DNA of 64,000 nucleotides, taken from assembly GCA_963576735.1 (NCBI GenBank), contig OY755172.1, forward strand, positions 2,542,001 through 2,606,000, written 5' to 3'. The stretch comes from Bedellia somnulentella (Eukaryota > Arthropoda > Insecta > Lepidoptera > Bedelliidae). Below are positions 1 through 9,594 of the stretch, piece after piece. Below the pieces are notes generated by a model, which worked only from the letters and a program-made list of their open reading frames with translations, searched no databases and was not told the DNA's origin. Position numbers and translations under genes: made by a program. The first letter of the stretch is position 1; every line of letters begins with the position of its first letter.

Positions 1-58
1 TACTTGAACGTGTAAAAAAGAAACAAAGGATAGAGAAATTTCGCGCTGGATGCCAACT

Positions 59-131
59 GACACTGTGGCTCAGTTGGCAGAGCGACGGGGGCGTATACCC
101 GAAGGTCGCGGGTTCGAACCCCGCCAGTGTC
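59..131 (+). repeat. tRNA-like sequence, copy 1 (SINE head or tRNA pseudogene)
   Basis: GACACTG/CAGTGTC forms a full 7-bp acceptor stem, GCTC/GAGC a D stem, and a 5-bp T stem encloses TTCGAAC. The anticodon arm pairs only CGGG/CCCG around an 8-base loop, so it is not a canonical tRNA. It is followed by T runs that could end pol III transcription. Related copies occur at 380-452, 4265-4336 and, partially, 24775-24825. Confidence 0.7.
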
Positions 132-379
132 GAAATTTTTCTTTCCTTTAATAACATCTTTTTTTTTTTTTATGAGTAATAATCCCCACATGAGGAATTC
201 ATGTCAAAAAACATTAAATTATGTGATAGTTAGGCGTTTCCAACATTTGCATTCTATCTGAAAAGATAGACAAGTGGACGTCCGAATTAGTTAAAAATTC
301 GGAGGTAGGAAACGCAAACACTACTTGAACGTGTAAAAAAGAAACAAAGGATAGAGAAATTTCGCGCTGGATGCCAACT

Positions 380-452
380 GACACTGTGGCTCAGTTGGCA
401 GAGCGACGGGGGCGTATACCCGAAGGTCGCGGGTTCGAACCCCGCCAGTGTC
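380..452 (+). repeat. tRNA-like sequence, copy 2
   Basis: Identical to copy 1 at 59-131 over its 73 bases; same stems and same 8-base anticodon loop. Confidence 0.7.
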
Positions 453-584
453 GAAATTTTTCTTTCCTTTAATAACATCTTTTTTTTTATGAGTAATAAT
501 CCCCACATGAGGAATTCATGTCAAAAAACATTAAATTATTCGTTAGCTTTTTTATGTCAGCTTTAAAAGCACGAACCCGTTTGG

Positions 585-740
585 CAACCCTGGTGTCGTA
601 ATAGGCGGCTTAGGGTTATAGGACTTCTTGAGTAATTTTTGGGCGATATGGATTTCCTTACTGAGCTTCCAAGAATAGCTGACGAATTTCTATTCTGTAG
701 TTTTTGCTACCTCTGCTGCTATGGTGTATAGTACCTAGTT
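585..740 (-). repeat. Degenerate copy of the 245-bp (TATG)n repeat
   Basis: Recognisable by a GTGTCGTAATAGGCGGCT-like motif, GGGCGATATGG and GCTGACGAATTTCT; old and decayed. Confidence 0.5.
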
Positions 741-838
741 GTTATAAGAAACGTGTTCATAATAACAGTACTTAGTATTGCTTAGTATCTCTATGTCAAA
801 GCTATCTTTCTATGTTAATATAAAAACGTTATTTTCAG

Positions 839-927
839 CGCGCATCACATCTTGAAAATGAAATTCATAAGGTTCTAGTTCAGTGGAATGAAGCTGAGTT
901 GGTTAAGAAGAAATACGCTTATATACG
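839..927 (+). CDS. ODAD3: ODAD3 exon a (first in window)
   Basis: Acceptor TTTTCAG before 839, donor GTTGGT after 927. Starts in phase 0 and leaves two bases. Heptad-rich segment beginning [12 protein letters not shown]; coiled coil. The upstream exon is outside the window. Confidence 0.8.
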
Positions 928-3900
928 GTTGGTTTATATTTTATTATTTAGTATTATTAGTGTTAGTATAAGACTGGAAAGCCCACAAGGAATGGCAGAG
1001 ATGATAATATTTACTTTTGAACATCACGCGACTTTTAATTACCCTCTCATTTCAATTTACAATAATGGTATATTTTAACCTGTGTAGTTTCGGCTAAGAA
1101 CAGCACTAATTTATTTCGTTGGGTGTCGTAAGAGGAGACTAAGGGTTGTGGGGTATTAAGTGATTTTGAGGCGATTAATCTGAAGACACCGATTAACAAC
1201 CATCCCTTATTTTAAAATATTTTCTCCACTAAACTCCCAAAATTACTTTAACAATTTCCAATTCTCTGGTGAATGGTAAAAGTCGGGAGGTAAATATTCA
1301 TTATCAAAAAATACATATTTTATGTAGTAATCAAAGCCATCTTACATATCCCTAAAATTAATATTGAATTGCATTTTTACTCAATAATTCTACGCGCCTT
1401 TTGCTGTTTTATATACCCATATCCCTGAAACTAATTGTTTTACTTTAATATTGACTTACACTTAATTTATCTTTGTTCTTTTCTTTTTATGTGATCCCAG
1501 GAAAGCATTGATAGAAGATGCTGTTAAGTTCGACAGTTCTTTGGATCAAGTCAACGAACTCCTGCGGAAACAAGGGGATGAGATTGCCAAACTGGAGGTA
1601 TTAATACTTTTCAATACAAAGTTATTTACTTGCTCTTAGGATAAGATAAGATGAGAAACACATTCGTTCTTTGCTACATATATAGAGCCAATGTGAATGG
1701 GATCGTTAGTAGAGGACGGCCTCGTAAAACGTTTCTAGATTAGATAGAAAACGTTCTTATAAAAGCGGGGGTCCGAAGTGAGAAGAATAAAAATAGGTAA
1801 AAAAACTTTTTAAGTTAAACGGTTTTATTATTAACATACAGAGCAATGTTTAAGATAAATGTACTAAAAACCTAAATAATAATAAAATAGATACAGTCGT
1901 GGGAATTATATACATATGCATAGACTAGACTAAAATAAAACCGTGGGGTACGTCAATTCATAGTGTTGAGCGAGTAGTACTTTTATCATATGTTTTGTCG
2001 ATTAAAGACAAACTGCGAGCAGTGAACCCATTCATCGCCAGCCAGCAGTGTAAATTTCCAACGAGAAACTAGTTGAAACATCTTTTTTATTTACATGGAG
2101 TGTATGACTATTGGAATTTCCATGAGCAAGAAAATAGTAAGTTATTTTCTCAGCGTCTGCGGGGTAACTGCCCAACGACGAATTAAACGTTTCTTCTATC
2201 GCACATTAAGTTGATAATTTGTAGATAATTGACGTGCCCCACGGTTTTATTTTAGTCTAGTCTATGCATATGTATATAATTCCCACGACTGTATCTATTT
2301 TATTATTATTTAGGTTTTTAGTACATTTATCTTAAACATTGCTCTGTATGTTAATAATAAAACCGTTTAACTTAAAAAGTTTTTTTACCTATTTTTATTT
2401 TCTAGTTTTTAGTTTTTATTTCGCATTCTGTTTAATTCATATAGTGCTTCATTATTGCAAGGTTTCTTGCCCGTTAGTTTATTGCAGTCCAACTCCTCTA
2501 TACGTAGTCCCTGCAAAGATCTGACTCTACTAAGGGCCACGTAGGCTTGACCTTCTTCAAACAGTTTCGCACCTAAGTATACGACTGCGTAATCCACAGT
2601 GCTGCCCTGCATTTTATGTATTGTAGAAGCCCATGATAGAATTAAAGGCAACATTCTTGTTTTCTAAATTTAAATCTTATTATTATATGCCATTTAGTGG
2701 CTGCGCCCATATAAAATATTGATTTGGTATAGTGCACTGTATGGCGACCATCTTAGATTTTAATTTTGCATAGTAAACTGTATTCTACTTGTTGAGACCT
2801 TTCATTTGATACCCATGTTGATGGGATTGATATAAAACCTAAGTTATCCGCCATTTTGTAGAGGCTGCCATCTTTGATTTTAATTTTATATAGTACATTG
2901 TATTCTACTGGTTGGGCACATTCATTTGATACCCATATTGATGGGATTGATAAAACCTACGTTATCCGCCATTATGTAGCGGCCGCCATCTTGGATTTCA
3001 TTTTTTTATAGTATATTGTATTCTGCTTGTTGAGCCCTTTCATTTGTATACATATTGATGGGATAAATAAAACCTAAATTATCCGCCATTTTGTAGCGGC
3101 AACCATCTTGAATTTATAATGATAATAATGAATAAATATAATTGTATTGTCACCAAAATCCAAAGTGTATACAAAATTTCAAATTAAGCGGTTGATAGGA
3201 AGAGGGTGAAATTTTAATTACTAAATTTGACCCAAGAATAAAAAACAAACTGGGTGAGCTAAATAAATAAAACCGTTTAATAAAAGAGCACGTATGAGAA
3301 GAATAATGAATGTAAGGGAAGCAAGAGATGGTTTGCCAAGATCGTAGTAAGTGGCGATCGATAGTCTCTGCCTACCCCAATGGGAATAATGGGCGTGAGT
3401 ATAAGTAAGTCAGTAAGTACACAGTTAACAATATGACAAAAAAACATGGAAACTAAACTAAATAAAAACTATACAAAAATAATATATAACAAGATTTTAA
3501 AAACAAGAGTTAAAAATAAAAATCATTGTCACAAACCACTACATATGCAACCATTGTCACAAGCCACTACATATACTCGCAGCCATACATCCTAAAAAGG
3601 GGTAGCCAGAGTGTTCAAACTAGAAACTCCTCAGCCACATTTGGATATTCATATGGGATAAGATATTAGAAATAAAGTATCGTTACTTATCGTTTACTAG
3701 CTTTTAATTTTCCAAAACCTTTGTAGCTTAGTAGGTAGACCTTTGCTTCTAACACAAAGGTGTTGGTTCAAATTCTAAGTCAGGCGTACAACAATGTTCC
3801 CTTTCTAAAGTTATGGCAATGGTTGCGAATGGTGAGGGAAAAGATCGTTAGGTTATTCAATAGTCGTATAGCGCGGCGATAGGCGCAGTCCCTCTAATGC

Positions 3901-6900
3901 ATACATATATTTGTTAAGTAAAAACTTTTATGAAAATCTGAAGTCAAGTTAAAATTACATAAGGATAGATTAATATTGTTTGTCTTTATATAATTGTACT
4001 CTTACTGAAGACATTTAAACATGAAAGTAAATATTCCTAGCGTATCCGCGAAGAAGCAGCCGAGATGCGCATGCGCGCGACAGCGGCGCTGATGGAGGCT
4101 AACGCGCGTGCGCAAGACGACGAGCAGCAGCGGGAGGCGGAGCGGGAGTACTTCGCGGAGCGATTCCACGAGCGGCGGCGGGAACTAGAGAAACTGGAGA
4201 AGAGGATATTTCCTCCTAGTCAGTGGTCGATGTATCAATAATAAATAAAGGAAAGAAAAATTTCGACACTGGCGGGGATCGAACCCGCGACCTCGGGTGT
4301 ACGCCCCCGTCGCTCTGCCAATTGAGCTACAGTGTCAATGGCGTCCAGTGCGAAATTCTTCTATCCTTTGTTTCTTTAATACTTTTAAGTAGTATAATGT
4401 AGTATCTATCCTTTATTTATTAGTATTAATCACCACATGAGGTTTTCATGGACAAAAACCTTAAAAATCGATGGTATCGATGGTGAAGGAAATATATCAG
4501 TAGGGAGTACTTCGCGGAGCGTCTCCACGAGCTGCGGCGGGAGCTAGAGAAACTGGAGAAGAGGATATTTCCTCCTAGTCAGTTTTTGTATCTTTGTTGA
4601 AGTTAAGTACGCGTGGCGCCATCTAGTGACACGCTAAGTACTAGCTGCTGCGAAACCGACGCAACCGACGAAGTTGAGAGCGGAGGACCGGTGGAGTTAT
4701 CATCTCACTTTTATGAACGTCAGACTTTAACGTCTTTTTTTAACGTCTTTTTCTCGTAAATGCATACATCAGAATTATAACTCAGGGCTATACATTCCAA
4801 AAAGGGTCAGAGCTTTGGAATTTAGTCGCGAAATCATTGTGAAATATAGGATAGTTTCTATTGGATATCCAGTCAGATCTTCCGACAGTCTTTTTAAAAT
4901 CCCCATGCCCTTAGTCACCCCATGCGACGCCCGTGGGTAGAAATGGGATAGTGCTATTTTGAGCCTGCTCAGAACATTCACTACACAGCAGAATTTTGCA
5001 TAAATTTTAAAAAATAATTGACGAGTAGTGATTAGTTAACTTTTAACGCATTCTAAGGAGAGAAACTGATTTATTTAAACTTAAATTAATAAATAAAGAT
5101 GCACAATTCACTAAAATTGGACCTTCATTGCCCGAGTGCAAAAAATTGGGACTTAAATTTTGTGTCGTTCAGCTCTAAAGGATTGCAAGAAGTTTAGCTT
5201 TAAGTTATTTTGTGCCTTGTGTACTGAGTAACTGCTTTTTATCTGTACAGTTTTTTTGTAAGTATAAACGGCTAACTTATAATGTATTTTTTATGGTTAG
5301 GTATACCTAAATTCATATATTATTTGTATATTTACTTATCTTACACTATTCAATACAATATTTATTCCATTTTTCATGTATTTAGTTTATTATAGATGAT
5401 GAGATTATGTGTAATAAATTTGAGTATTTAAGTAAAATATTGGTCAATATACAGCTACAACCACAATGTAACGGTAATCGTAAAAAGGGTTCACACAACA
5501 CAGGATTTGCCTAGCGTGAGGCCACAATTAACCATACATACATACATACATATACTCACGGCTATAAATCCCTAGAAGGGGTAGCCAGAGGTAAGGAATT
5601 CGAAATTCCTCAGCCACGTTTGGAAAGCTGAGTGGGGAAAAGATGGTAAAATAAAGGTTGTTGGTGATGGGTCTCCAACCGCATCGCCCAAAAATCCCTT
5701 AAAAGCCCCAATACCGTTAGTCGCCTCTTACGTTCACCCTCCGGAAGAAATGGGGTAGTGCTATTCTAAGCTGACACTACACAGCAATTAATCACTACGT
5801 CACTATTGTATTGAGTTTTTATTTACATCATCATGTTGAGAATTTTGACGTTTTTTCATGTGGAGTAAATAACGATTATTATTATTATTATGAAAATAAC
5901 ATTTATTCAGCTCGACCGCCGGTAGTAAGGCAGGCATCTTCTGGGTCTTTGGAAGGAGCTGATGCGGAGGAGGAGAAATCGGAAATAGCGAAAATGGAGG
6001 AAATATTCGAGAGACTCATGAAGTTGACAGGTAAGGAGGTTGCTCTGACTTCCACGAATTTTATTAAATCATCGATCGATATGGCCGGTTAATCCCAAAT
6101 GACCGTCACCCGATACATCAAATTCGCGTTACTGATTGCAGAGTAATAAATATTTTAATTAAAGTATGCCATTTTTAGCGCATGTTTAATAGAATGGTAT
6201 ATTATTTGGTACCAACGTTACACATGATAAATGATTTATATATACAGCATTAAACACGTAACAAAACAATTGATTAGAGGAAATATATTTAAATTCAGTT
6301 TAATTAATTGTCAACGACTTGATGTATTCACTCGGGAATTTATTATTATTTTTAATTTGGTTCGTAACATAACATATACTCACGGCTATAAATCCCTAGA
6401 AGGGGTAGCCAGAGCTAAGGAATTCGAAATTCCTCAGCCACTTTTGGAAATGCGAGTGGGGAAAAGATGGTAAAAGTAAAGGTTGATGGTGATGGGTCTC
6501 CAACCGCATCGCCCAAAAATCCCTTAAAAGCCCCAATACCGTTAGTCGCCACTTACATACACCCATCGGTAGAAACGGGGTAGTGCTATTCTAAGCCGAT
6601 TTGGTTCGATAGTTTCTTAAACTGTCACAATTATTAAGTTACAAACTTACAAATGATTTAATTCCAGGTGTGGTAGAATCAGAGCAAGTGTTTGATAGAT
6701 TCCGAGCTCAAAGAGAAACATCTAAACGGCTGAGCTACTTACAAACTACCACGGAAGAGGAGAAACTACACCTTGAGAAGTTGCAGGGCATCTTGGTCAC
6801 CGAGTTAGAAGCTTACAAGTTTGCTTCGGTCAAGGATAAAGATGAGTATGAACAATTTCATATAAATATACTTAGTAATAACTTTAGTTAAAATTTCTTA

Positions 6901-9594
6901 TGTGTCTTTGGCGTACCGTGATTCACCACTATTTATAAATTTTCTTTCAGAAGTACCTTTAACAACCCCGATAATTTAGTTTCAAATTTAATTTAATAGA
7001 AATGTTTCTTGTATTCGAGACCACAATCTTCCCCGCTAAAGTTTTTCTTCTATATGTAAAAATTTCTCTAGAGTTTATAGTCCTGGACAAACATATAAAC
7101 ATGCAAATACGCGGATTGAATGTTAAAAGTACTCTGATAAGAACCACACACCTAAGCGGCAGAACTTCTCACATTGACATGTATTACATATACCATGGTA
7201 TTGTTTGCAGAGCTCAAGAGAAGATATCGGACATCAAGCAACAGATATCTCAAGAGCAGAATAAAAAAGAGAAGTTAGAAACCGAGCGTGAAGAAATTGA
7301 GTCTCAGCTGCACGAGATTAAGAAGTTGTTGTACGATTTGTGTAAACTACTTGATGTAAGTAAGAATTTAATTAACTTGCATAATGTAAGGTAATGTAAC
7401 CAAGTATATAACAACCGGCTCACTTACATCTTTTTATACAGAGAAGTGTATGATGATGAACAACCTTTGTTTCACCATCTTTTCCCCACGCAACTTCCAA
7501 ATGTGGTTGAGGAATTTTTAATTCCCTAGCTCTGACTACCCCTTCTAAGGGATTTATAGCCGTGAGTATATGTATGCATGTATGATGATATTTTTTTAAT
7601 TAATATCAATAAGAGCTCGCTCACCGGGAGAATTCGCTTATAATGTAACGTTACAGATTTGAACATTACATCAGTAAAGAACCGAGCATTACAAGGCGCA
7701 CCTTGTAATGAAACATATATACGATTACACGCGATTGCTCGTCAGTCAGGGAGGTATTATTATAATATAATGCTCAAAGACGAATCTATAATGTTACAGT
7801 ACACGTAAATACTCAGTGAGGGAGCACCTTAAAGAAGTATAAATAAATGCATTAAAAAAACGTTACACACACTACCATATCGTGTATTTGACACACATGA
7901 ACATACACTCCTACATTTACAGTCAAAGTTTGAAGTCAAAATGATATAAGATTATTATTGTTGATCATAAATATTATTGGACAAAATCTAGGAAATCACA
8001 TAGTGTTATGTCGAAATAATGGTCGAAGACATATTATACCGTTCATAAAATTGCTCAAAAGTTCTTTGTATGTTATTATATATGTGTTATGGTAGGGTAG
8101 ATAGGTGGTACAATCGTTGTTTCAATCAAATTACTTAAATTTATAGAATAGAATAGAAAACTCTTTATTGCACATCAAATATGGAGAAACATTTACAAAT
8201 ACACAGAATTAAATAACAAAAGTACAATTGGCGGTCTTATCACTAAAAGCGATCGATTTATATATTGGAACACCGAATGTAAATTATAAATTGCTCTGTG
8301 TAATATGTCCGCATATATTTATTGGCCCAGAAAAACACCCATACTCACATGAAAAACCCTCAGCTCATTCCTCAGATCTTTCCTCATCCCCAGATAATGT
8401 CCACCCCACCGATGCCGGAATGGACAGCGGAGGCTCGTGACGTGCACTACATCGTGGAAGTATTGTCAGCTCGGTATGATGGTGCTCTCACCAGGGTTGC
8501 TGAGATACGGCAGAAGAGGGAGGATGCCACCCCTAGTTTGCCTTCTAATGTAAGTGAGATGTTTGAGATATATTTATTTCTTTTAATGGTCCATGAGTTA
8601 ACAAAAGGCCAGTCTTTATAATTATGACATAAGTTGTTGTATATAAAAAGCTGCTGTATGTGTAAAATGGCAAAATGTACAACATATACATATAAATAAC
8701 ATTAGTAGGATATAGATGCCACAAATGCATCCGTTTTATATTTGTATGCCAGATATTTTAATTATATTGTTCTGCGACAATATAAAAAATTGCGATGGTG
8801 ATTAAGTAACCAAGTAATTAACCAATAAATTTATCACCCATTAACCACTCTTTAAGCAAAAGAAATATCACGTCAATTATCTTTTGACATCATATATTTT
8901 CATCTATATGCTCAGCCGCCTAGTGGAGCCGCATCTATGGGTGGTGCCAGCGCTCACACCACGCCCAGAGAACCAGTCGACACTCCGATACCAACTTACA
9001 AAGAGTTCTTACTTACGGAACCTACTAAATCAACGCGTAAGTATTATTGCATTACGCTTTTTCTTTATTCTTTCAAAATATTCTTCCCACTTTCCATGCC
9101 TTGTAGAAAAAAAGTTAGTAAAAACCAAGGCATTTATAAAAATAGTCAGTGTTCTTTACTGTACCTCTTAATTGATCCTCAGCAGAATATTCTTCATACA
9201 TACATATACTCACAACCTTTTCTCCTAGAAAGGGATAGCCAGCACTTGAGAACTATAAACACTTCAGCCACATTTGGAAGTTGATAAGGGAGAAATGAAG
9301 TATCGTTGGTGATGGGTCTCCAACCGCATCGCCCAAAATCGACTTAAAAAAATCTCATACCCTTAGTCACCTTTTCACACCCGTGGGTGAGTAGAATGAC
9401 ATTCTAAGCCGCAACGTAAAGTGCCGTAATAAACTTTTTAAGTTCCATCATGTCAAATATAAAAAAAAAATGTCCTTGCAGCCTCCGATGAAGAAGAAGA
9501 AATCCCTTCAAGATCGTATTTGAAGAGACAAGCGCAACTCATTGTCGATACTAAATCTAGAAGAAAAGGATATCGGGTTTACATGAGAAAATAA
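839..9594 (+). CDS. ODAD3: Outer dynein arm docking complex coiled-coil protein (ODAD3/CCDC151-like), 3' part, nine exons
   Basis: Role known for the family: a coiled-coil subunit that docks outer dynein arms on axonemal microtubules of motile cilia and sperm tails. Exons read here: 839-927, 1501-1597, 4041-4218, 5911-6030, 6668-6845, 7211-7355, 8331-8549, 8916-9036, 9482-9594. All have AG/GT borders and every phase agrees, giving 419 residues plus a TAA stop. From memory the order of conserved blocks follows vertebrate CCDC151: HLENEIHKV heptads, the LTG...RFRAQRET...L block, ELEAYKFAS, and the C-terminal acidic cluster SDEEEE followed by a basic tail. Vertebrate proteins are near 600 residues, so roughly the N-terminal third lies left of the window. 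Introns carry many repeats. AATAAA occurs at 9856 and 9939. The related docking proteins CCDC114/CCDC63 are the main alternative; the C-terminal block favours ODAD3. Confidence 0.85.
1082..1240 (-). repeat. Degenerate copy of the 245-bp (TATG)n repeat
   Basis: Starts GTGTAGTTTCGGCTAAGAA and keeps GTCGTAAGAGGAGACTAAGG; the (TATG)n end is missing. Confidence 0.5.
1501..1597 (+). CDS. ODAD3: ODAD3 exon b
   Basis: Acceptor CCCAG, donor GTATTA. One base completes an Arg codon from the previous exon; ends phase 0. Reads [10 protein letters not shown]...[12 protein letters not shown], coiled coil. Confidence 0.82.
1660..1785 (+). mobile_element. RTE-type LINE 3' fragment, left half (interrupted)
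   Basis: Reads [15 protein letters not shown] and, with stops, KAGVRSE, a tail seen in lepidopteran RTE reverse transcriptases. It continues at 3286-3415; the element at 1793-3278 is inserted between the halves. Confidence 0.65.
1786..1958. repeat. Left inverted arm
   Basis: Reverse complement of 2227-2399 with one mismatch noticed; the 268-base spacer between the arms shows no ORF. Confidence 0.85.
2227..2399. repeat. Right inverted arm
   Basis: Partner of 1786-1958. It directly follows the 3' end of the helicase fragment when read on the - strand. Confidence 0.85.
2409..2654 (-). pseudogene. PIF1-like helicase C-terminal fragment
   Basis: 81 codons with [18 protein letters not shown] and [16 protein letters not shown], the late motifs of the PIF1/RecD-like superfamily 1B helicases also found in Helitron transposases. 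The Walker A and central motifs are absent, so it is a relic. Its 3' end abuts the right inverted arm. Confidence 0.7.
2735..3115. repeat. Tandem repeats of about 120 bp, about 3 copies
   Basis: Units repeat the phrases TTCATTTGATACCCATATTG, GATGGGATTGATAAAACC, TTATCCGCCATTTTGTAGCG and GCCATCTTGGATTT with drift. Confidence 0.75.
3286..3415 (+). mobile_element. RTE-type LINE 3' fragment, right half
   Basis: Continues 1660-1785: [11 protein letters not shown] then decayed code, and CCCCAATGGGAATAATGGGC as in other RTE tails in the window. Confidence 0.6.
3560..3690 (+). repeat. Partial copy of the 245-bp (TATG)n repeat
   Basis: Keeps AAAGGGGTAGCCAGAG and CCTCAGCCACATTTGG. Confidence 0.6.
3719..3905 (+). 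repeat. tRNA-derived SINE, truncated
   Basis: tRNA-like head 3719-3788 with GTAGCTTAGTAGGTAGA (A-box-like) and GGTTCAAATTC (B box). It is followed by a body with GGTGAGGGAAAAGATCGT and GGCGATAGGCGCAGTCCC, shared with 43260-43535 and 47041-47380. Confidence 0.6.
4041..4218 (+). CDS. ODAD3: ODAD3 exon c
   Basis: Acceptor CCTAG; donor chosen as GTCAGT at 4219 because it joins in frame to the next exon and is conserved in the duplicated copy at 4503-4589. Highly charged coiled coil rich in Glu and Arg, noticeably more GC-rich than its surroundings. Confidence 0.8.
4265..4336 (-). repeat. tRNA-like sequence, inverted diverged copy
   Basis: Reverse-strand relative of 59-131 with the same acceptor and T arms and the same flanking AAAG/CTTT sequences. 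It sits just after the ODAD3 exon at 4041-4218, between that exon and its duplicated fragment at 4503-4589. Confidence 0.65.
4503..4589 (+). pseudogene. Duplicated fragment of the ODAD3 exon at 4041-4218
   Basis: Repeats the last third of that exon (GAGTACTTCGCGGAGCG ... GAGGATATTTCCTCC) including the donor CTAGTCAGT, with few changes. No in-frame acceptor is seen, so it looks like a dead exon copy. Confidence 0.75.
4765..4988 (+). repeat. Degenerate copy of the 245-bp (TATG)n repeat
   Basis: Keeps GGGCTATACATTCC, CCCGTGGGTAGAAATGGG, TAGTGCTATT and CACTACACAGCA; the middle is diverged. Confidence 0.55.
5533..5786 (+). repeat. 245-bp (TATG)n repeat, full-length copy
   Basis: Runs from (CATA)n and CTCACGGCTATAAATCCC through GAAATTCCTCAGCCAC, GTCTCCAACCGCATCGCCC and GGGGTAGTGCTATTCTAAGC to CTACACAGCA. 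It lies in an ODAD3 intron. Confidence 0.85.
5911..6030 (+). CDS. ODAD3: ODAD3 exon d
   Basis: Acceptor TATTCAG, donor GTAAGG. Encodes [11 protein letters not shown], an acidic stretch, then [13 protein letters not shown], which aligns with the conserved VKDATG-type block of the family. Confidence 0.85.
6371..6600 (+). repeat. 245-bp (TATG)n repeat, near full-length copy
   Basis: Very close to the copy at 5533-5786 but without the final ACACTACACAGCA. Confidence 0.85.
6668..6845 (+). CDS. ODAD3: ODAD3 exon e
   Basis: Acceptor TTCCAG, donor GTATGA. Encodes [15 protein letters not shown] and ELEAYKFAS, the most family-like segment of the gene. Confidence 0.86.
7211..7355 (+). CDS. ODAD3: ODAD3 exon f
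   Basis: Acceptor TTTGCAG, donor GTAAGT. Lys/Glu-rich coiled coil ending [11 protein letters not shown]. Confidence 0.85.
7450..7594 (-). repeat. 245-bp (TATG)n repeat, partial
   Basis: Only the half ending GCCGTGAGTATATGTATGCA is present. Confidence 0.75.
7612..7830. repeat. Possible MITE with imperfect inverted ends
   Basis: GAGCTCGCTCACCGGG ... TATAATGTAACG at the left resembles the reverse complement of TATAATGTTACAG ... CAGTGAGGGAGC at the right. Intronic in ODAD3. Confidence 0.35.
8140..8255 (-). mobile_element. Fragment of a LINE 3' end
   Basis: AACTCTTTATTGCACATCAA ... AATTGGCGGTCTTATCACTA ... AAAAGCGATCG resembles (from memory) the reverse-oriented 3' UTR of common lepidopteran LINEs. 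Confidence 0.4.
8331..8549 (+). CDS. ODAD3: ODAD3 exon g
   Basis: Acceptor GCCCAG, donor GTAAGT; 73 codons in phase 0. Pro-rich start ([14 protein letters not shown]), then a helix with [15 protein letters not shown]. Confidence 0.82.
8916..9036 (+). CDS. ODAD3: ODAD3 exon h
   Basis: Acceptor GCTCAG, donor GTAAGT; 40 codons plus one base. Low-complexity Ser/Thr/Pro linker. Confidence 0.8.
9196..9412 (+). repeat. 245-bp (TATG)n repeat, diverged copy
   Basis: CATACATACATATACTCACA start, CTCCAACCGCATCGCCC core, TTCTAAGCCGCAAC end. Confidence 0.75.
9482..9594 (+). CDS. ODAD3: ODAD3 last exon with stop
   Basis: Acceptor TTGCAG, stop TAA at 9592-9594. Encodes SDEEEE, then a basic tail with [17 protein letters not shown], like the acidic-then-basic C-terminus of CCDC151. 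Confidence 0.84.

Larger units (their letters stand above)
1..540 (+). repeat. Direct duplication (about 321 bp apart) of a tRNA-like repeat unit
   Basis: Positions 1-221 recur at 322-539 almost base for base; the main difference is the length of a T run. Each unit holds a tRNA-like segment (59-131 and 380-452) flanked by imperfect inverted sequences: AAAGGATAGAGAAATTTCG before it and its near complement after it. The window starts inside the first unit. Confidence 0.85.
1793..3278. mobile_element. Composite element with 173-bp inverted arms and helicase remnant, inserted in an RTE copy
   Basis: Bounded by 7-bp repeats AATAAAA (1786-1792 and 3279-3285), and it splits an RTE tail that is uninterrupted at 61225-61490. 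It contains inverted arms 1786-1958 and 2227-2399 (173 bp, one mismatch seen), a PIF1-like helicase C-terminal fragment (2409-2654, - strand) and tandem repeats at about 2735-3115. The motif AATAAAACCGTTTAA lies in the right arm and at the right end. Class not settled: a Helitron relative is possible because of the helicase. Confidence 0.6.

Noticed and set aside
59..452. Two functional tRNA genes
   Set aside because: The fold is tRNA-like but the anticodon stem has only four pairs around an 8-base loop, and the flanks are repeated with it; treated as repeats.
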